From Gaetbulibacter saemankumensis DSM 17032 (GTDB lineage Bacteria; Bacteroidota; Bacteroidia; Flavobacteriales; Flavobacteriaceae), in assembly GCF_000425645.1 (NCBI RefSeq), contig NZ_KE384430.1, positions 1,165,492 through 1,229,491 of the forward strand: a DNA stretch of 64,000 nt, written 5' to 3'. Under the pieces are notes generated by a model that was not told where the DNA came from, did no database searches, and saw nothing but the letters and a program-made list of their open reading frames with translations. Shown in pieces: positions 37,410 to 45,850 of the stretch (the stretch's first letter is position 1; the number at the start of each line of letters is the position of its first letter). The position numbers were made by a program, and so were the translations under genes.

Positions 37410-37457
37410 AAACACCAATCGTTAATTTTTTAAATTAAAGGTTGGTGTTTTTTTATG
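37410..37457 (+). terminator. Long intrinsic terminator
   Basis: AAACACCAA (37410-37418) pairs with TTGGTGTTT (37442-37450), and inside TTAATTT (37422-37428) with AAATTAA (37432-37438); a T tract follows to about 37454. It is 187 bases after the preceding stop, so it may end a separate small transcript rather than the GSCFA gene. Confidence 0.8.
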
Positions 37458-37564
37458 CTTATTTTTAAGATAACACGAGGTGAATTAATCGAGTTAATAA
37501 TTTCAATATATTTTCTTAACGTTTAAATAATTTTATTCAGAAGTATTGATATTATATTTGTAAC

Positions 37565-37628
37565 AGCTTAAAGTTAGTTAGTTTAACATTAGTTAGGCTT
37601 CATATGTCGAAGAAAACTAATGTTTTTT
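37565..37628 (+). ncRNA. Candidate small RNA, unit B
   Basis: Perfect -7 box TATATTTG at 37553-37560, ACAGCT at 37563-37568, then hairpin ACATTAGTT (37586-37594) with AACTAATGT (37615-37623), loop AGGCTTCATATGTCGAAGAA, and six T. The transcript would be about 64 bases. Inner CTTC and GAAG can pair. No reading frame of note. Start position inferred. Confidence 0.5.
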
Positions 37629-37718
37629 GTAATTACTTGTTATGAGATAGTTTTTAAAATTAATGAAACGCTAATCTTTCAATAATATATTTAAAAAACC
37701 TATACTATATTTTTTATA

Positions 37719-37780
37719 CAGCTATTAATCAAATGACATTAGTTAGGCTTCAATTGTCGGAGGTAAACTAATGTTTTTTT
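37719..37780 (+). ncRNA. Candidate small RNA, unit C
   Basis: TATATTTT at 37706-37713 (weaker box), ACAGCT at 37718-37723, hairpin ACATTAGTT (37736-37744) with AACTAATGT (37766-37774), loop with AGGCTTCAATTGTC, and a T tract to 37780. Same order of elements as unit B about 150 bases upstream, and the same 14-base loop motif as the terminator at 17964-18000. Confidence 0.5.
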
Positions 37781-37822
37781 ATGTATATTCAACTCCTAAA
37801 AAGAAACAGAATTTATTAAGGC

Positions 37823-38575
37823 ATGAAAAAACCGGATGTATCGTTAAGCATAAATAATAGAGTGGGGTATATTGAATTTTATCATCCCAATCATAATGCT
37901 ATGCCGAGCGATGTATTACTCGAGTTGGAGGAAACTATTACTTTAGCAGGAAGAAGCGATGCTATTGCTGTTATTGTTCTAAAAAGTGCGGGTGATAGGA
38001 CGTTTTGTGCTGGAGCGAGTTTTAATGAGTTGATAGCTATTAACAGTGTTCAAGACGGAGAACAGTTTTTTTCGGGATTTGCGGGTGTTATAAATGCGAT
38101 GCGTGTTTGTCCTAAACTGATAATTGGTCGTATACAGGGAAAGGCCGTTGGAGGTGGAGTTGGTCTTGCTTCAGCTAGTGATTATTGTTTGGCCACACAA
38201 TATGCATCCATAAAATTGAGTGAATTAAGCATAGGTATTGGTCCTTTCGTTATTGAGCCCGCTGTTACCAGAAAAATAGGTATGACTGCAATGTCGCAAA
38301 TGACGCTTAATGCCACCGAATTTTATTCCGCTGAATGGGCGAAATCTAAAGGCTTGTATGCCGAAGTATTCGATGACATAGAAGCCCTAGATTTGGCAGT
38401 AACAACTTTAGCTGAAAAATTAAGCAGCTATAACCCCGAAGCTTTAGAGCACATGAAAAGCGTGTTTTGGGAAGGTACTAATCATTGGGGAACGTTACTT
38501 AAAGAGCGTGCAAAAGTAAGTGGGAAATTAGTGTTAAGCGATTTTACCAAAGCTGCTTTAAAACGATTTAAATAG
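37823..38575 (+). CDS. Enoyl-CoA hydratase/isomerase family protein
   Basis: 250 residues, crotonase fold. The oxyanion-hole regions FCAGASFNEL (about 62-71) and GKAVGGGVGLASASDYCLAT (about 108-127) are kept. The first catalytic Glu is in KLSELSIGIG, but the second, usually Glu in a KxLAMEMVLTG-like helix, is Gln here (TAMSQMTLNA). The enzyme may therefore be an isomerase or hydrolase or have an altered mechanism. It converges with the aromatic amino acid hydroxylase, overlapping by 8 bases. Confidence 0.85.
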   Translation: MKKPDVSLSINNRVGYIEFYHPNHNAMPSDVLLELEETITLAGRSDAIAVIVLKSAGDRTFCAGASFNELIAINSVQDGEQFFSGFAGVINAMRVCPKLIIGRIQGKAVGGGVGLASASDYCLATQYASIKLSELSIGIGPFVIEPAVTRKIGMTAMSQMTLNATEFYSAEWAKSKGLYAEVFDDIEALDLAVTTLAEKLSSYNPEALEHMKSVFWEGTNHWGTLLKERAKVSGKLVLSDFTKAALKRFK

Positions 38576-40325
38576 ATACTTTTTTATTAATAATCGCTAG
38601 CCCATCATCGATTAATTTACCCACTTCAGGTTTGTTTTGTTTTACCGTTTCCAAATGATTCAAAATGCGTTTAGCTAATAAGGCTTCATGTCCTATAATA
38701 GCTAACTCGTATAGTTCAACAGATAATAACCAATCTAAAGGATAATTCTCTATAAGTTCGTCTAAAACTTTAGAGCGAGAAATGGTGCGATTTTTATTTT
38801 CCCTATAGTCACGAACTTGTTGATAAAGTAATTCTAATTTTAATTCCTTCTCAGATTTTTTATTGTGAATGGTTTCAAATGTAGGAACGCGTGTAATAAG
38901 ATCAAAACTATTTAAATCGGCAGGCCCAGAAAATGCAGATACGATGCTTTTACCTACAGCCATATGGTATATGCCCATGTCAGGCGTAAATAAAATTTGA
39001 TCCTGATGTTTTACGGTGCAATTTTTAAAGCTGATTAAGATAATTTTGCCTTTTAAGTTGCGTTTTCCGGTAATAATTTCTCCTGAAACTGAAATGCCTC
39101 CTTCAAACTCCAAAGTGGTAATATATTCTTCATAGATATTGTAAGCGCTCAAGTCGCGCGGACTCATATCTTCAATGGCAATATTAATACCTTTTAGTTT
39201 GCCTATTGGAGAGCCGTAACCATTATTATGATTTAGGATTCCGTGTCCTACCAATTCTTTTTCCCGATATGATAAGGCTGTTTTACCCTTAGTTTGGAAG
39301 TAAATAGGATGGTTATCAAAAGAAATAACTTGATTGAATACGCCAGAAATTTGTAGACCCGTACTTAATTCGATAGTACCTAATGCTTTCGATTTTATAA
39401 GTTTATTAATACCTGTTAACCCGCCTTTTCTTAACCCCATAGTGTTAGCAAACTCTTCTAGCACCAAACTTAAATGGGCAAAATCAGGTGTAACAAATAG
39501 CTGTGGCTGAGGTTTAGTGATATCAAATTCCTGATAAGCCGCTTCAATGGTATAAGGGTGTTTTTTTACTTCGTTGGTCATGCACCAGGCGCTTTCACCT
39601 ATGGAAGATAAAAGGCCGGCACCGTATATTTTAGGGTTTTCTAAGGTGCCTATTAAACCATATTCAACGGTCCACCAGTGGAGGTTTCTAATTAGTGCCA
39701 TTTCACTGGGTTCTCCCATGTTTTGCTGTAATTCTTCAACTTTTTTTTCAGCCAAATTAATAGCATCTGCACTAGTGTTGGGAGCTTCTTTTATTATTGA
39801 TAAATGTCTTACAGCTTCGTAGAGTTCATAATCTTTAGCTGATGAAATAGCTTTACAACCAATTTCTCCAAAGCGACGTAGGTATTCGGCGTACTCCGGA
39901 TTCGCGATGATGGGAGCATGTCCGGCACCTTCGTGAATAATATCGGGGGCAGGTGTGTATTCGATGTGCTCCAATTGTCTGATGTCACTCGCAATAACCA
40001 GGACATTATAAGCTTGAAATTCCATGAAGGCATTTGGAGGGATGAATCCATCAACAGCAACAGCTGCCCAGCCAATATCTTTAAGAATTCTATTCATGCC
40101 GTACATGTTAGGAATGCTTTCAATAGAAATACCTGTTTGCCTTAGACCATCTAAATAAGATTTATGGGCCACTTTACTTAGAAAGTCGACATTTTTGCGC
40201 ATTACATAACGCCAAACAGCCTGATTAATGGCAGAATAGTCCTCGTAATTTTGAGGTTTTATAAATTGTAACAAGTGTTTTGGTAACTTGTTTAATACCG
40301 GATTTGTTTCAATAGAATTTAGCAT
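38568..40325 (-). CDS. Aromatic amino acid hydroxylase with long C-terminal extension
   Basis: 585 residues. The first about 300 are the pterin-dependent hydroxylase domain, with the iron ligands His131 and His136 (IIHEGAGHAPI) and Glu221 (WWTVEYGLIG). Expected reaction: phenylalanine (or tryptophan) hydroxylation with tetrahydrobiopterin and O2. Bacterial phenylalanine hydroxylases are usually 260-300 residues; the further about 270 residues here form a beta-rich part (GKTALSYREKELVGHG, EFEGGISVSGEIITGKRNLKGKI) and a helical end. The extension recurs in Bacteroidota enzymes as I remember, with unknown role. Confidence 0.88.
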   Translation of the reverse strand: MLNSIETNPVLNKLPKHLLQFIKPQNYEDYSAINQAVWRYVMRKNVDFLSKVAHKSYLDGLRQTGISIESIPNMYGMNRILKDIGWAAVAVDGFIPPNAFMEFQAYNVLVIASDIRQLEHIEYTPAPDIIHEGAGHAPIIANPEYAEYLRRFGEIGCKAISSAKDYELYEAVRHLSIIKEAPNTSADAINLAEKKVEELQQNMGEPSEMALIRNLHWWTVEYGLIGTLENPKIYGAGLLSSIGESAWCMTNEVKKHPYTIEAAYQEFDITKPQPQLFVTPDFAHLSLVLEEFANTMGLRKGGLTGINKLIKSKALGTIELSTGLQISGVFNQVISFDNHPIYFQTKGKTALSYREKELVGHGILNHNNGYGSPIGKLKGINIAIEDMSPRDLSAYNIYEEYITTLEFEGGISVSGEIITGKRNLKGKIILISFKNCTVKHQDQILFTPDMGIYHMAVGKSIVSAFSGPADLNSFDLITRVPTFETIHNKKSEKELKLELLYQQVRDYRENKNRTISRSKVLDELIENYPLDWLLSVELYELAIIGHEALLAKRILNHLETVKQNKPEVGKLIDDGLAIINKKVSI

Positions 40326-40400
40326 ATTATTAGTTTAGTTTGGGTGTCACTAAAATTAAGAATAATGCTATGAAAGAATGTGAGAGATATGTTAAAATAA

Positions 40401-40427
40401 AAAAAGCAACTCTATCAGTTGCTTTTT
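40401..40427. terminator. Terminator after the DUF4136 gene
   Basis: AAAAAGCAACT and AGTTGCTTTTT around a CTATC loop, 10 bases beyond the DUF4136 stop; on the minus strand it ends in a T run. Confidence 0.85.
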
Positions 40428-40436
40428 AAAAGTATT

Positions 40437-40997
40437 TTATTTTTCCATTAGCGGTGGATATTTGGCCATTATTTCGGAGACAAACTCATTGATGCGTTCA
40501 ATTTTTTTATCAACATTTTGAGTTAAGTACCCTGTACCCATACCTTGCCAAACTAACTCTTTTTTATCGGCATCAAGCAAATCTATGTATAATACGCCTT
40601 CTGTTGAGGTTGATACATTAGGTTGACCATAGTAGTCCCAGCCCCAGCCCCAGCGTGGTCCGTAGAAGCCACCCCAGCCCCAACCACCGTAACCCCAGTA
40701 GTTGTTGTAAACGTCTACACGCTGATTAGATTTAGTAAATATGCTTACCAGAATATCTGGATTTTCAGATTTAGTATAACCTTTAGCAATTAATTCGGCT
40801 TCGATGGCGCGCAATATACGGCGCTTATCCAGATCGCTGATTTCTGCCTTGTCTATGCCTGTTTTAAAGAAAGCGAAAGTTTTGTATTCTCTAAAATTTA
40901 CATTTCTATCAAAATCAGCAGCAACACGCACAGAATTGCATGAAGAAACCACAAGCATTATGATTAATAGCGAAGTTGTTTTTAGTATATTTCTCAT
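40437..40997 (-). CDS. DUF4136 lipoprotein
   Basis: 186 residues. Lipobox VVSSC (Cys20). The DUF4136 fold is visible: DFDRNVNFREYKTFAFF, RILRAIEAELIAKGYTKSENPDILVSIFTK and the GVLYIDLLDADKKELVWQGMGTG strand pair. The middle (about 100-125) is an aromatic/glycine insert (WGYGGWGWGGFYGPRWGWGWDYYGQ region). Function unknown; family members are envelope lipoproteins. Confidence 0.88.
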   Translation of the reverse strand: MRNILKTTSLLIIMLVVSSCNSVRVAADFDRNVNFREYKTFAFFKTGIDKAEISDLDKRRILRAIEAELIAKGYTKSENPDILVSIFTKSNQRVDVYNNYWGYGGWGWGGFYGPRWGWGWDYYGQPNVSTSTEGVLYIDLLDADKKELVWQGMGTGYLTQNVDKKIERINEFVSEIMAKYPPLMEK

Positions 40998-41105
40998 AGC
41001 AAAGTAATATTTATTGGGTTAAATAACCATCTAGTATTTAGATGATTGTGTGTCATAACATCAGCAATAATCGTACCAATATTGGTCGTTTTACTTAAGA
41101 GGGTA

Positions 41106-41264
41106 TTACATACTATTTGTCTTTTTATTGTAACCAAATGGACAATGTCTGCAACCACTTTGACAGCAATAACCTCTTTTTAAATGATACTGTTCTGTAA
41201 AACAGCGGTAACCTTCGGGTGTTAAATAATAATCACCTTCTTCAACTGGAATAATCTTTTTCAT
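41106..41264 (-). CDS. DUF5522 protein, 52 residues
   Basis: Short gene below usual ORF cut-offs. It reads MKKIIPVEEGDYYLTPEGYR, then CFTEQYHLKRGYCCQSGCRH, then CPFGYNKKTNSM, with the stop at 41106-41108. It matches DUF5522 (YY...GY..FTE.YHL.RGYCC..GCRHCP.G.). Four Cys in CC-x3-C-x2-C can bind a metal or iron-sulfur cluster. No signal peptide. It stands alone upstream of the DUF4136 gene. Confidence 0.85.
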   Translation of the reverse strand: MKKIIPVEEGDYYLTPEGYRCFTEQYHLKRGYCCQSGCRHCPFGYNKKTNSM

Positions 41265-41381
41265 ATATTATACAAAGATAGCGTAATACTCACAAAAATC
41301 CACTATGAATTACGTTGTGGGAGGCTATTTGGATGTTAATCCCATATGCTTTTTAGACAAATTTAAGGTATCTTCGCAACC

Positions 41382-42287
41382 ATGATTTTTAATATTGAAA
41401 ATAGCATAAATCAACAAATATATGTTCCCGAATCATATGGTGTTCAACTGGAATTGAAAAGGGAAGATGCTATACATGAATTTGTTTCTGGAAATAAATA
41501 TAGAAAGTTAAAATATAATCTGCAGGAGGCTAAAAAACAAGGTTCTAAGACTTTGTTAACTTTTGGTGGAGCATTTTCAAATCATATTGCGGCGGTTGCG
41601 GCGGCAGGAGCACTTTTAGACTTTAAGACGATTGGTGTTATTAGGGGTGAAGAACTGCAACCACATAGTAATGCAACATTGCAGTTTGCATCGCAACACG
41701 GTATGAAGTTTATGTTTGTAAGTCGTGAAATGTATCGCGAGAAAGTGGAGAAACATGTTATAGATCAACTAAAGAAGGAATTTGGTGATTTTTATTTGGT
41801 GCCTGAAGGAGGAACCAATGGTTTGGCAGTTAAAGGGTGTGAAGAAATTATAACTGAAACCGACAGGGATTTTCACTATTTGTGTTGTGCTGTCGGAACC
41901 GGAGGAACTATATCGGGGATTATTAATAGTTCAGGACCTAATCAGAAGGTTATTGGATTTCCAGCTTTAAAAGGCAACTTTTTACAAAAAGATATTAATA
42001 ACTTTGTAAGTAAAACTAATTGGGAACTTAATACGGATTATCATTTTGGTGGTTATGCGAAAATAAATGCCGAATTAGTGACGTTTATTAATGAGTTTAA
42101 AAAAGTTAACCATATACCTTTAGATCCTGTTTATACTGGGAAAATGCTATATGGTATTTTCGATTTAATTAATAAGGGTTATTTTGAAAAAGGTTCAAAA
42201 ATACTAGCCATTCATACAGGTGGTTTGCAAGGTGTAGAAGGTATGAATGCCAAATTGAAAATAAAAAATCTACCAATAATAGAATAG
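41382..42287 (+). CDS. PLP-dependent deaminase/desulfhydrase (ACC deaminase/D-cysteine desulfhydrase family)
   Basis: 301 residues, type II PLP fold. Motifs: LKREDAIHEFVSGNKYRKLKYNL with the PLP lysine at about residue 39-42, FGGAFSNHIAAVAAAG (about 66-81), VPEGGTNGLAVKG, and CAVGTGGTISG for phosphate binding. Homologues deaminate D-cysteine or 1-aminocyclopropane-1-carboxylate; the exact substrate is open. TATCTTCG ends only 5 bases before the ATG, so the transcript may be nearly leaderless. Followed by the LysM gene after 4 bases. Confidence 0.85.
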   Translation: MIFNIENSINQQIYVPESYGVQLELKREDAIHEFVSGNKYRKLKYNLQEAKKQGSKTLLTFGGAFSNHIAAVAAAGALLDFKTIGVIRGEELQPHSNATLQFASQHGMKFMFVSREMYREKVEKHVIDQLKKEFGDFYLVPEGGTNGLAVKGCEEIITETDRDFHYLCCAVGTGGTISGIINSSGPNQKVIGFPALKGNFLQKDINNFVSKTNWELNTDYHFGGYAKINAELVTFINEFKKVNHIPLDPVYTGKMLYGIFDLINKGYFEKGSKILAIHTGGLQGVEGMNAKLKIKNLPIIE

Positions 42288-42291
42288 TGAT

Positions 42292-43290
42292 ATGAGGAAA
42301 TTATGGGTTGTCTTATTTGTAGCTTTATCGCTTTATAATTGTAAATCTAGAAAGGCGGTTACAGTTAAAAGACCAACAAGAACTACTGAACGTGTGGTTA
42401 TAAAAACAGAGGAACCTAAGATTGAGAAAACCGCTGAAACTCCAGTTGTTAAAACTTATGCAAGTGCGGTTGAACAGTACATTGATACTTATAAGGAAGT
42501 CGCCAAAAATGAAATGAGGCTTTATAAAATCCCGGCAAGTATTACCATGGCTCAGGGGATTTTAGAATCAGGTTCCGGTAAAGGTAGGTTGTCGATAGAA
42601 GCAAATAATCATTTCGGAATTAAATGTCACGACTGGACCGGTGCTCGTATTTATCATGATGATGATAGAGACCAGGAATGCTTTAGAAAATATGTAGATG
42701 CCAAATATTCTTATAGGGATCATTCTTTGTTTTTAAGTGAAAGACGCCGTTATTCCGGATTGTTCGATTTGAAACCAGACGATTACAAAGGTTGGGCCAA
42801 GGGTTTAAAGGCTGCGGGGTATGCAACCGATAGAAAGTACCCAACAAAGCTAATAGCGCTTATCGAGCGTTATGAATTGTATAAATTCGATGATGAGGTG
42901 CTTGGTACAAAACGAAAAAGAAAGGAAGAGGATCTTCAGGATATTATAGAGCCTATCCCCTCGAATACGCAAGTAGCCTCAATACATATTGTTGAGAAAG
43001 GAGATACCATGTATTCCTTGTCAAAAAAATATGGTGTTACTGTTGATGATATTAAAAAATTAAATAGTCTATCGGGAACTTCACTGAGTATCGGTCAGGA
43101 ATTAAAAATAAATGGAGTTATTGAAGAAGCTGTGCAGCAAGTGGTAACGGTACAAACATATTATGTAGAAAGAGGAGATACCCTTTATTCTATTTCTAAA
43201 AAACACAATACTACAGTTGAGGCCTTAAAATCGCTAAATAAATTAGTAGGTAATGAGTTGAGTATTGGTCAAGAATTACGAATAAAATAA
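42292..43290 (+). CDS. Lipoprotein glucosaminidase with two LysM domains
   Basis: 332 residues. Lipobox LYNC (Cys17). The glucosaminidase domain (about 60-205) has KIPASITMAQGILESGSGKGRLS with the catalytic Glu in ILESGSG, and NNHFGIKC. Two LysM repeats follow, at about 228-271 (HIVEKGDTMYSLSKKYGVTVDDIKKLN) and about 287-331 (YYVERGDTLYSISKKHNTTVEALKSLN). Cell-wall N-acetylglucosaminidase (FlgJ-like). Confidence 0.93.
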   Translation: MRKLWVVLFVALSLYNCKSRKAVTVKRPTRTTERVVIKTEEPKIEKTAETPVVKTYASAVEQYIDTYKEVAKNEMRLYKIPASITMAQGILESGSGKGRLSIEANNHFGIKCHDWTGARIYHDDDRDQECFRKYVDAKYSYRDHSLFLSERRRYSGLFDLKPDDYKGWAKGLKAAGYATDRKYPTKLIALIERYELYKFDDEVLGTKRKRKEEDLQDIIEPIPSNTQVASIHIVEKGDTMYSLSKKYGVTVDDIKKLNSLSGTSLSIGQELKINGVIEEAVQQVVTVQTYYVERGDTLYSISKKHNTTVEALKSLNKLVGNELSIGQELRIK

Positions 43291-43313
43291 AACAAAAAGA
43301 ATAAGAATTTATT

Positions 43314-44600
43314 ATGATTTATAAACGAAGTAGTGCCTTATTTGCAGAGGCAGAGCAAGTTATTCCTGGAGGTGTAAATTCACCGGTAAGAGCTTTTAAA
43401 GCGGTTGGTGGAACTCCTATTTTTGTGAAAGAAGCTAAAGGAGCTTATTTGTTTGATGAGGATGGAAATAGATTGGTAGATTACATTAATTCCTGGGGGC
43501 CGATGATTTTAGGGCATGCCCACAAACCCGTTGTTGATGCGGTTGTTGAAAAGGCTCAAAAGGGAACTTCGTTTGGGATGCCAACTGAAATTGAAACTAA
43601 AATAGCGGCCTTGGCTATTTCTATGGTACCAAATATCGATAAAATACGATTTGTTAATTCGGGTACTGAAGCTTGTATGAGTGCGGTGCGTTTGGCTCGT
43701 GGTTATACAGGAAAAGATAAAATAATAAAATTTGCTGGTTGTTATCACGGTCATAGTGATTCGTTTTTAATTCAGGCTGGTAGTGGTGCTGTTACTTTCG
43801 GTGCGCCTAATAGCCCTGGAGTAACTCAAGGAACAGCTAAAGATACTTTGTTGGCAAAATACAATGATATTGAAAACGTAAGGGCCTTGGTTGAAGCCAA
43901 TAAAGGAGAAATAGCTTGTATTATTATAGAGCCTGTTGCCGGTAATATGGGCTGTGTGCCTCCTCGGAATAACTTTTTACAAAAGTTAAGAGCATTATGT
44001 GATACCCATAATATATTGTTGATTTTCGATGAGGTAATGACTGGCTTTAGGTTAGCCAAAGGTGGCGCTCAGGAGCTTTTTAATATAAAGGCAGATATTG
44101 TGTGTTTTGGAAAAGTTATTGGTGGCGGATTGCCTGTTGGTGCTTTTGCTGCAAGCAATGAAATTATGAATCATTTAGCGCCATTGGGGCCAGTATATCA
44201 GGCAGGAACCTTAAGTGGGAACCCTTTGGCTATGGCTGCAGGACTCGCTATGTTAACCGAACTAAACAGTGATGTTGAAATTTTTAATCGTTTAGAAGCC
44301 AAAACTGCCTATTTGCATGAAGGTATAGAAAAAGTGCTTAAGGCAAATAATGTCACCCATACTATTAATAGGGTTGGTTCTATGATCTCTGTGCATTTCG
44401 ATAAATCTCCGGTAGTTGATTTTGACACCGCAGCAATGGGTAATAATGATAGCTTTAAAGCATTTTTCCATGGATTACTTAACGAGGGTGTTTATATAGC
44501 ACCTAGTGCCTTTGAAACCTGGTTTATAACTGATGCATTATCTTATGAAGATTTAGACTTTACTATTGAAGCAGTTAATAAGGTGTCTAAAGCACTTTAA
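43314..44600 (+). CDS. hemL: Glutamate-1-semialdehyde 2,1-aminomutase
   Basis: 428 residues, full length. [11 protein letters not shown] at the start, [42 protein letters not shown], and the PLP lysine in [14 protein letters not shown] (near residue 266). Makes 5-aminolevulinate, the entry to haem synthesis, via the C5 pathway. Confidence 0.97.
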   Translation: MIYKRSSALFAEAEQVIPGGVNSPVRAFKAVGGTPIFVKEAKGAYLFDEDGNRLVDYINSWGPMILGHAHKPVVDAVVEKAQKGTSFGMPTEIETKIAALAISMVPNIDKIRFVNSGTEACMSAVRLARGYTGKDKIIKFAGCYHGHSDSFLIQAGSGAVTFGAPNSPGVTQGTAKDTLLAKYNDIENVRALVEANKGEIACIIIEPVAGNMGCVPPRNNFLQKLRALCDTHNILLIFDEVMTGFRLAKGGAQELFNIKADIVCFGKVIGGGLPVGAFAASNEIMNHLAPLGPVYQAGTLSGNPLAMAAGLAMLTELNSDVEIFNRLEAKTAYLHEGIEKVLKANNVTHTINRVGSMISVHFDKSPVVDFDTAAMGNNDSFKAFFHGLLNEGVYIAPSAFETWFITDALSYEDLDFTIEAVNKVSKAL

Positions 44601-44604
44601 AAAT

Positions 44605-44639
44605 AAAAAGCGCATTTCTTTCATTGAAATGCGCTTTTT
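44605..44639 (+). terminator. Terminator after hemL
   Basis: AAAAAGCGCATTTC and GAAATGCGCTTTTT around TTTCATT, 5 bases after the stop; A-rich on the left so it also works for the convergent gene. Confidence 0.9.
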
Positions 44640-44677
44640 CATCTAACTAACTAATTAATTAAAAAAAACAAACTAAC

Positions 44678-45145
44678 CTATCTGTTTCTATTTTTTCGCA
44701 TTCTATCGTTCATGCGTTTTTTACCATTTTCAGCCATTCGCGCTTGCGCTTTTTCCCATTTATTGAATTGTGCTTCGTTTAAAATGGTCTTCATCTTTTC
44801 TTTCAAAGCAATTTGACGGTCTAAACGCGCGTTCATCATATTGTAACGCTCTTCTTTAGTAGGTTTTTGCATATCGCCATCTTCTCTTTTGGCTTTTAAA
44901 GCTTCCATTCTGGCTTTACGGTTTTTAGCATTCTCTAAATTTAAATCGTAAATCTCCTTTTGTTGAGCTTCTGTTAAATCTAAATGCAGAGCCATTTTTT
45001 TAGTTTGTAAATTGGCTGCTTCTTCAGGAGTTAAATCCATCATTTTTTGCATCTTCTGACCTTTTTTGGGGCCTGGGTTGTTGGGCTGCTGAGCAAAGCT
45101 TTGTATTGATAGAAAAGCGAATGCTATGATTAATAATTGTTTCAT
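44678..45145 (-). CDS. CpxP/Spy-like periplasmic protein
   Basis: 155 residues; signal peptide to about residue 19 (FAQ). The rest is helical and very basic (Lys/Arg/Met-rich): MMDLTPEEAANLQTKKMAL, LHLDLTEAQQKEIYDLN, KEKMKTILNEAQFNKWEKAQ. Two LTxEQ-like motifs (LTPEEA, LTEAQQ) match the Spy/CpxP family of periplasmic chaperones. Function inferred from the fold. Confidence 0.75.
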   Translation of the reverse strand: MKQLLIIAFAFLSIQSFAQQPNNPGPKKGQKMQKMMDLTPEEAANLQTKKMALHLDLTEAQQKEIYDLNLENAKNRKARMEALKAKREDGDMQKPTKEERYNMMNARLDRQIALKEKMKTILNEAQFNKWEKAQARMAENGKKRMNDRMRKNRNR

Positions 45146-45850
45146 ATCTCAAGTTTTAAAATTGTTTTCTTATTGGACTATTAAAATTTTAAAAGGTTTA
45201 ATTTTCAGATAGTTTTAACTAACTAAGAGATGAAAGTTGTTATGTTAAGAAGTTGCATAACAGATGAGAATATCTGGTAGAAAGATGAATAGATATATTT
45301 GATTAACTCAAAAATTCGCAATAATTAGTAATTGAAAATTTTATTAATTATAATGTTAGTTAATTGTGTTTTATTGAAAATATATCAAAAAACACCTCTG
45401 ATTCCTTAATAATTTTAACAATTATGCATTTTAATTCTTAAAGAAGATGTAATTTTTAAATTTTGTGTGTTAAACATTTCTAAATTGTTTTAATACATTG
45501 GAATAATTACTGACCTTTGCTACGTAGTTTATTTGAAACAAGTAGTATTCAAGAATAAAAAAGTTAATTTTTTAAAATTGAAATTATTAGTTGGTTAATA
45601 AATTAAGTTTAGTTGGTTAGTTTGTTAAAACCCAGTAATTAGTAATTACTGGGTTTTTTTTGTTTTAACTTAAATAAATGCTATTTGCTGATTCCAAACT
45701 AATAACATGGAATAATAATTATTAAATTAAAAAATAAACACTATTTTTAAAGCAAAAAGAAGAGCTGTTTGCTAGGAAATTGACTACTTAATATAAGAAT
45801 TATAGTTATGTATTCTTAAAAGCACTCTGATGCTAATCGAAAATTTCTGA
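45146..45850. other. 705-base intergenic region with an orphan terminator
   Basis: It separates divergent genes (CpxP-like and AraC). It has no ORF but contains a strong plus-strand terminator at 45627-45661, about 190 bases before the AraC start. A small transcript ending there is likely. The repeat TTAGTTGGTTA occurs twice just upstream (near 45588 and 45609). Confidence 0.5.
45627..45661 (+). terminator. Orphan intrinsic terminator
   Basis: AAAACCCAGTAATTA and TAATTACTGGGTTTT with a single base between, then a run of T. No gene is found upstream on this strand. Confidence 0.85.

Larger units (their letters stand above)
37224..37822. other. 599-base gene-free region carrying several hairpins and possible small RNAs
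   Basis: No ORF of note. It contains a hairpin GTTTGTCGA/TCGATAAAC (37340-37365), a long terminator at 37410-37457, and two related promoter-like/hairpin/T-run units (37553-37628 and 37706-37780). Each would be a transcript of about 60 bases. See the separate entries. Confidence 0.55.

Noticed and set aside
37586-37774. CRISPR-like repeat pair
   Set aside because: Only two copies, each a hairpin followed by T, with no regular spacers or cas genes. Terminator/small RNA is the better reading.
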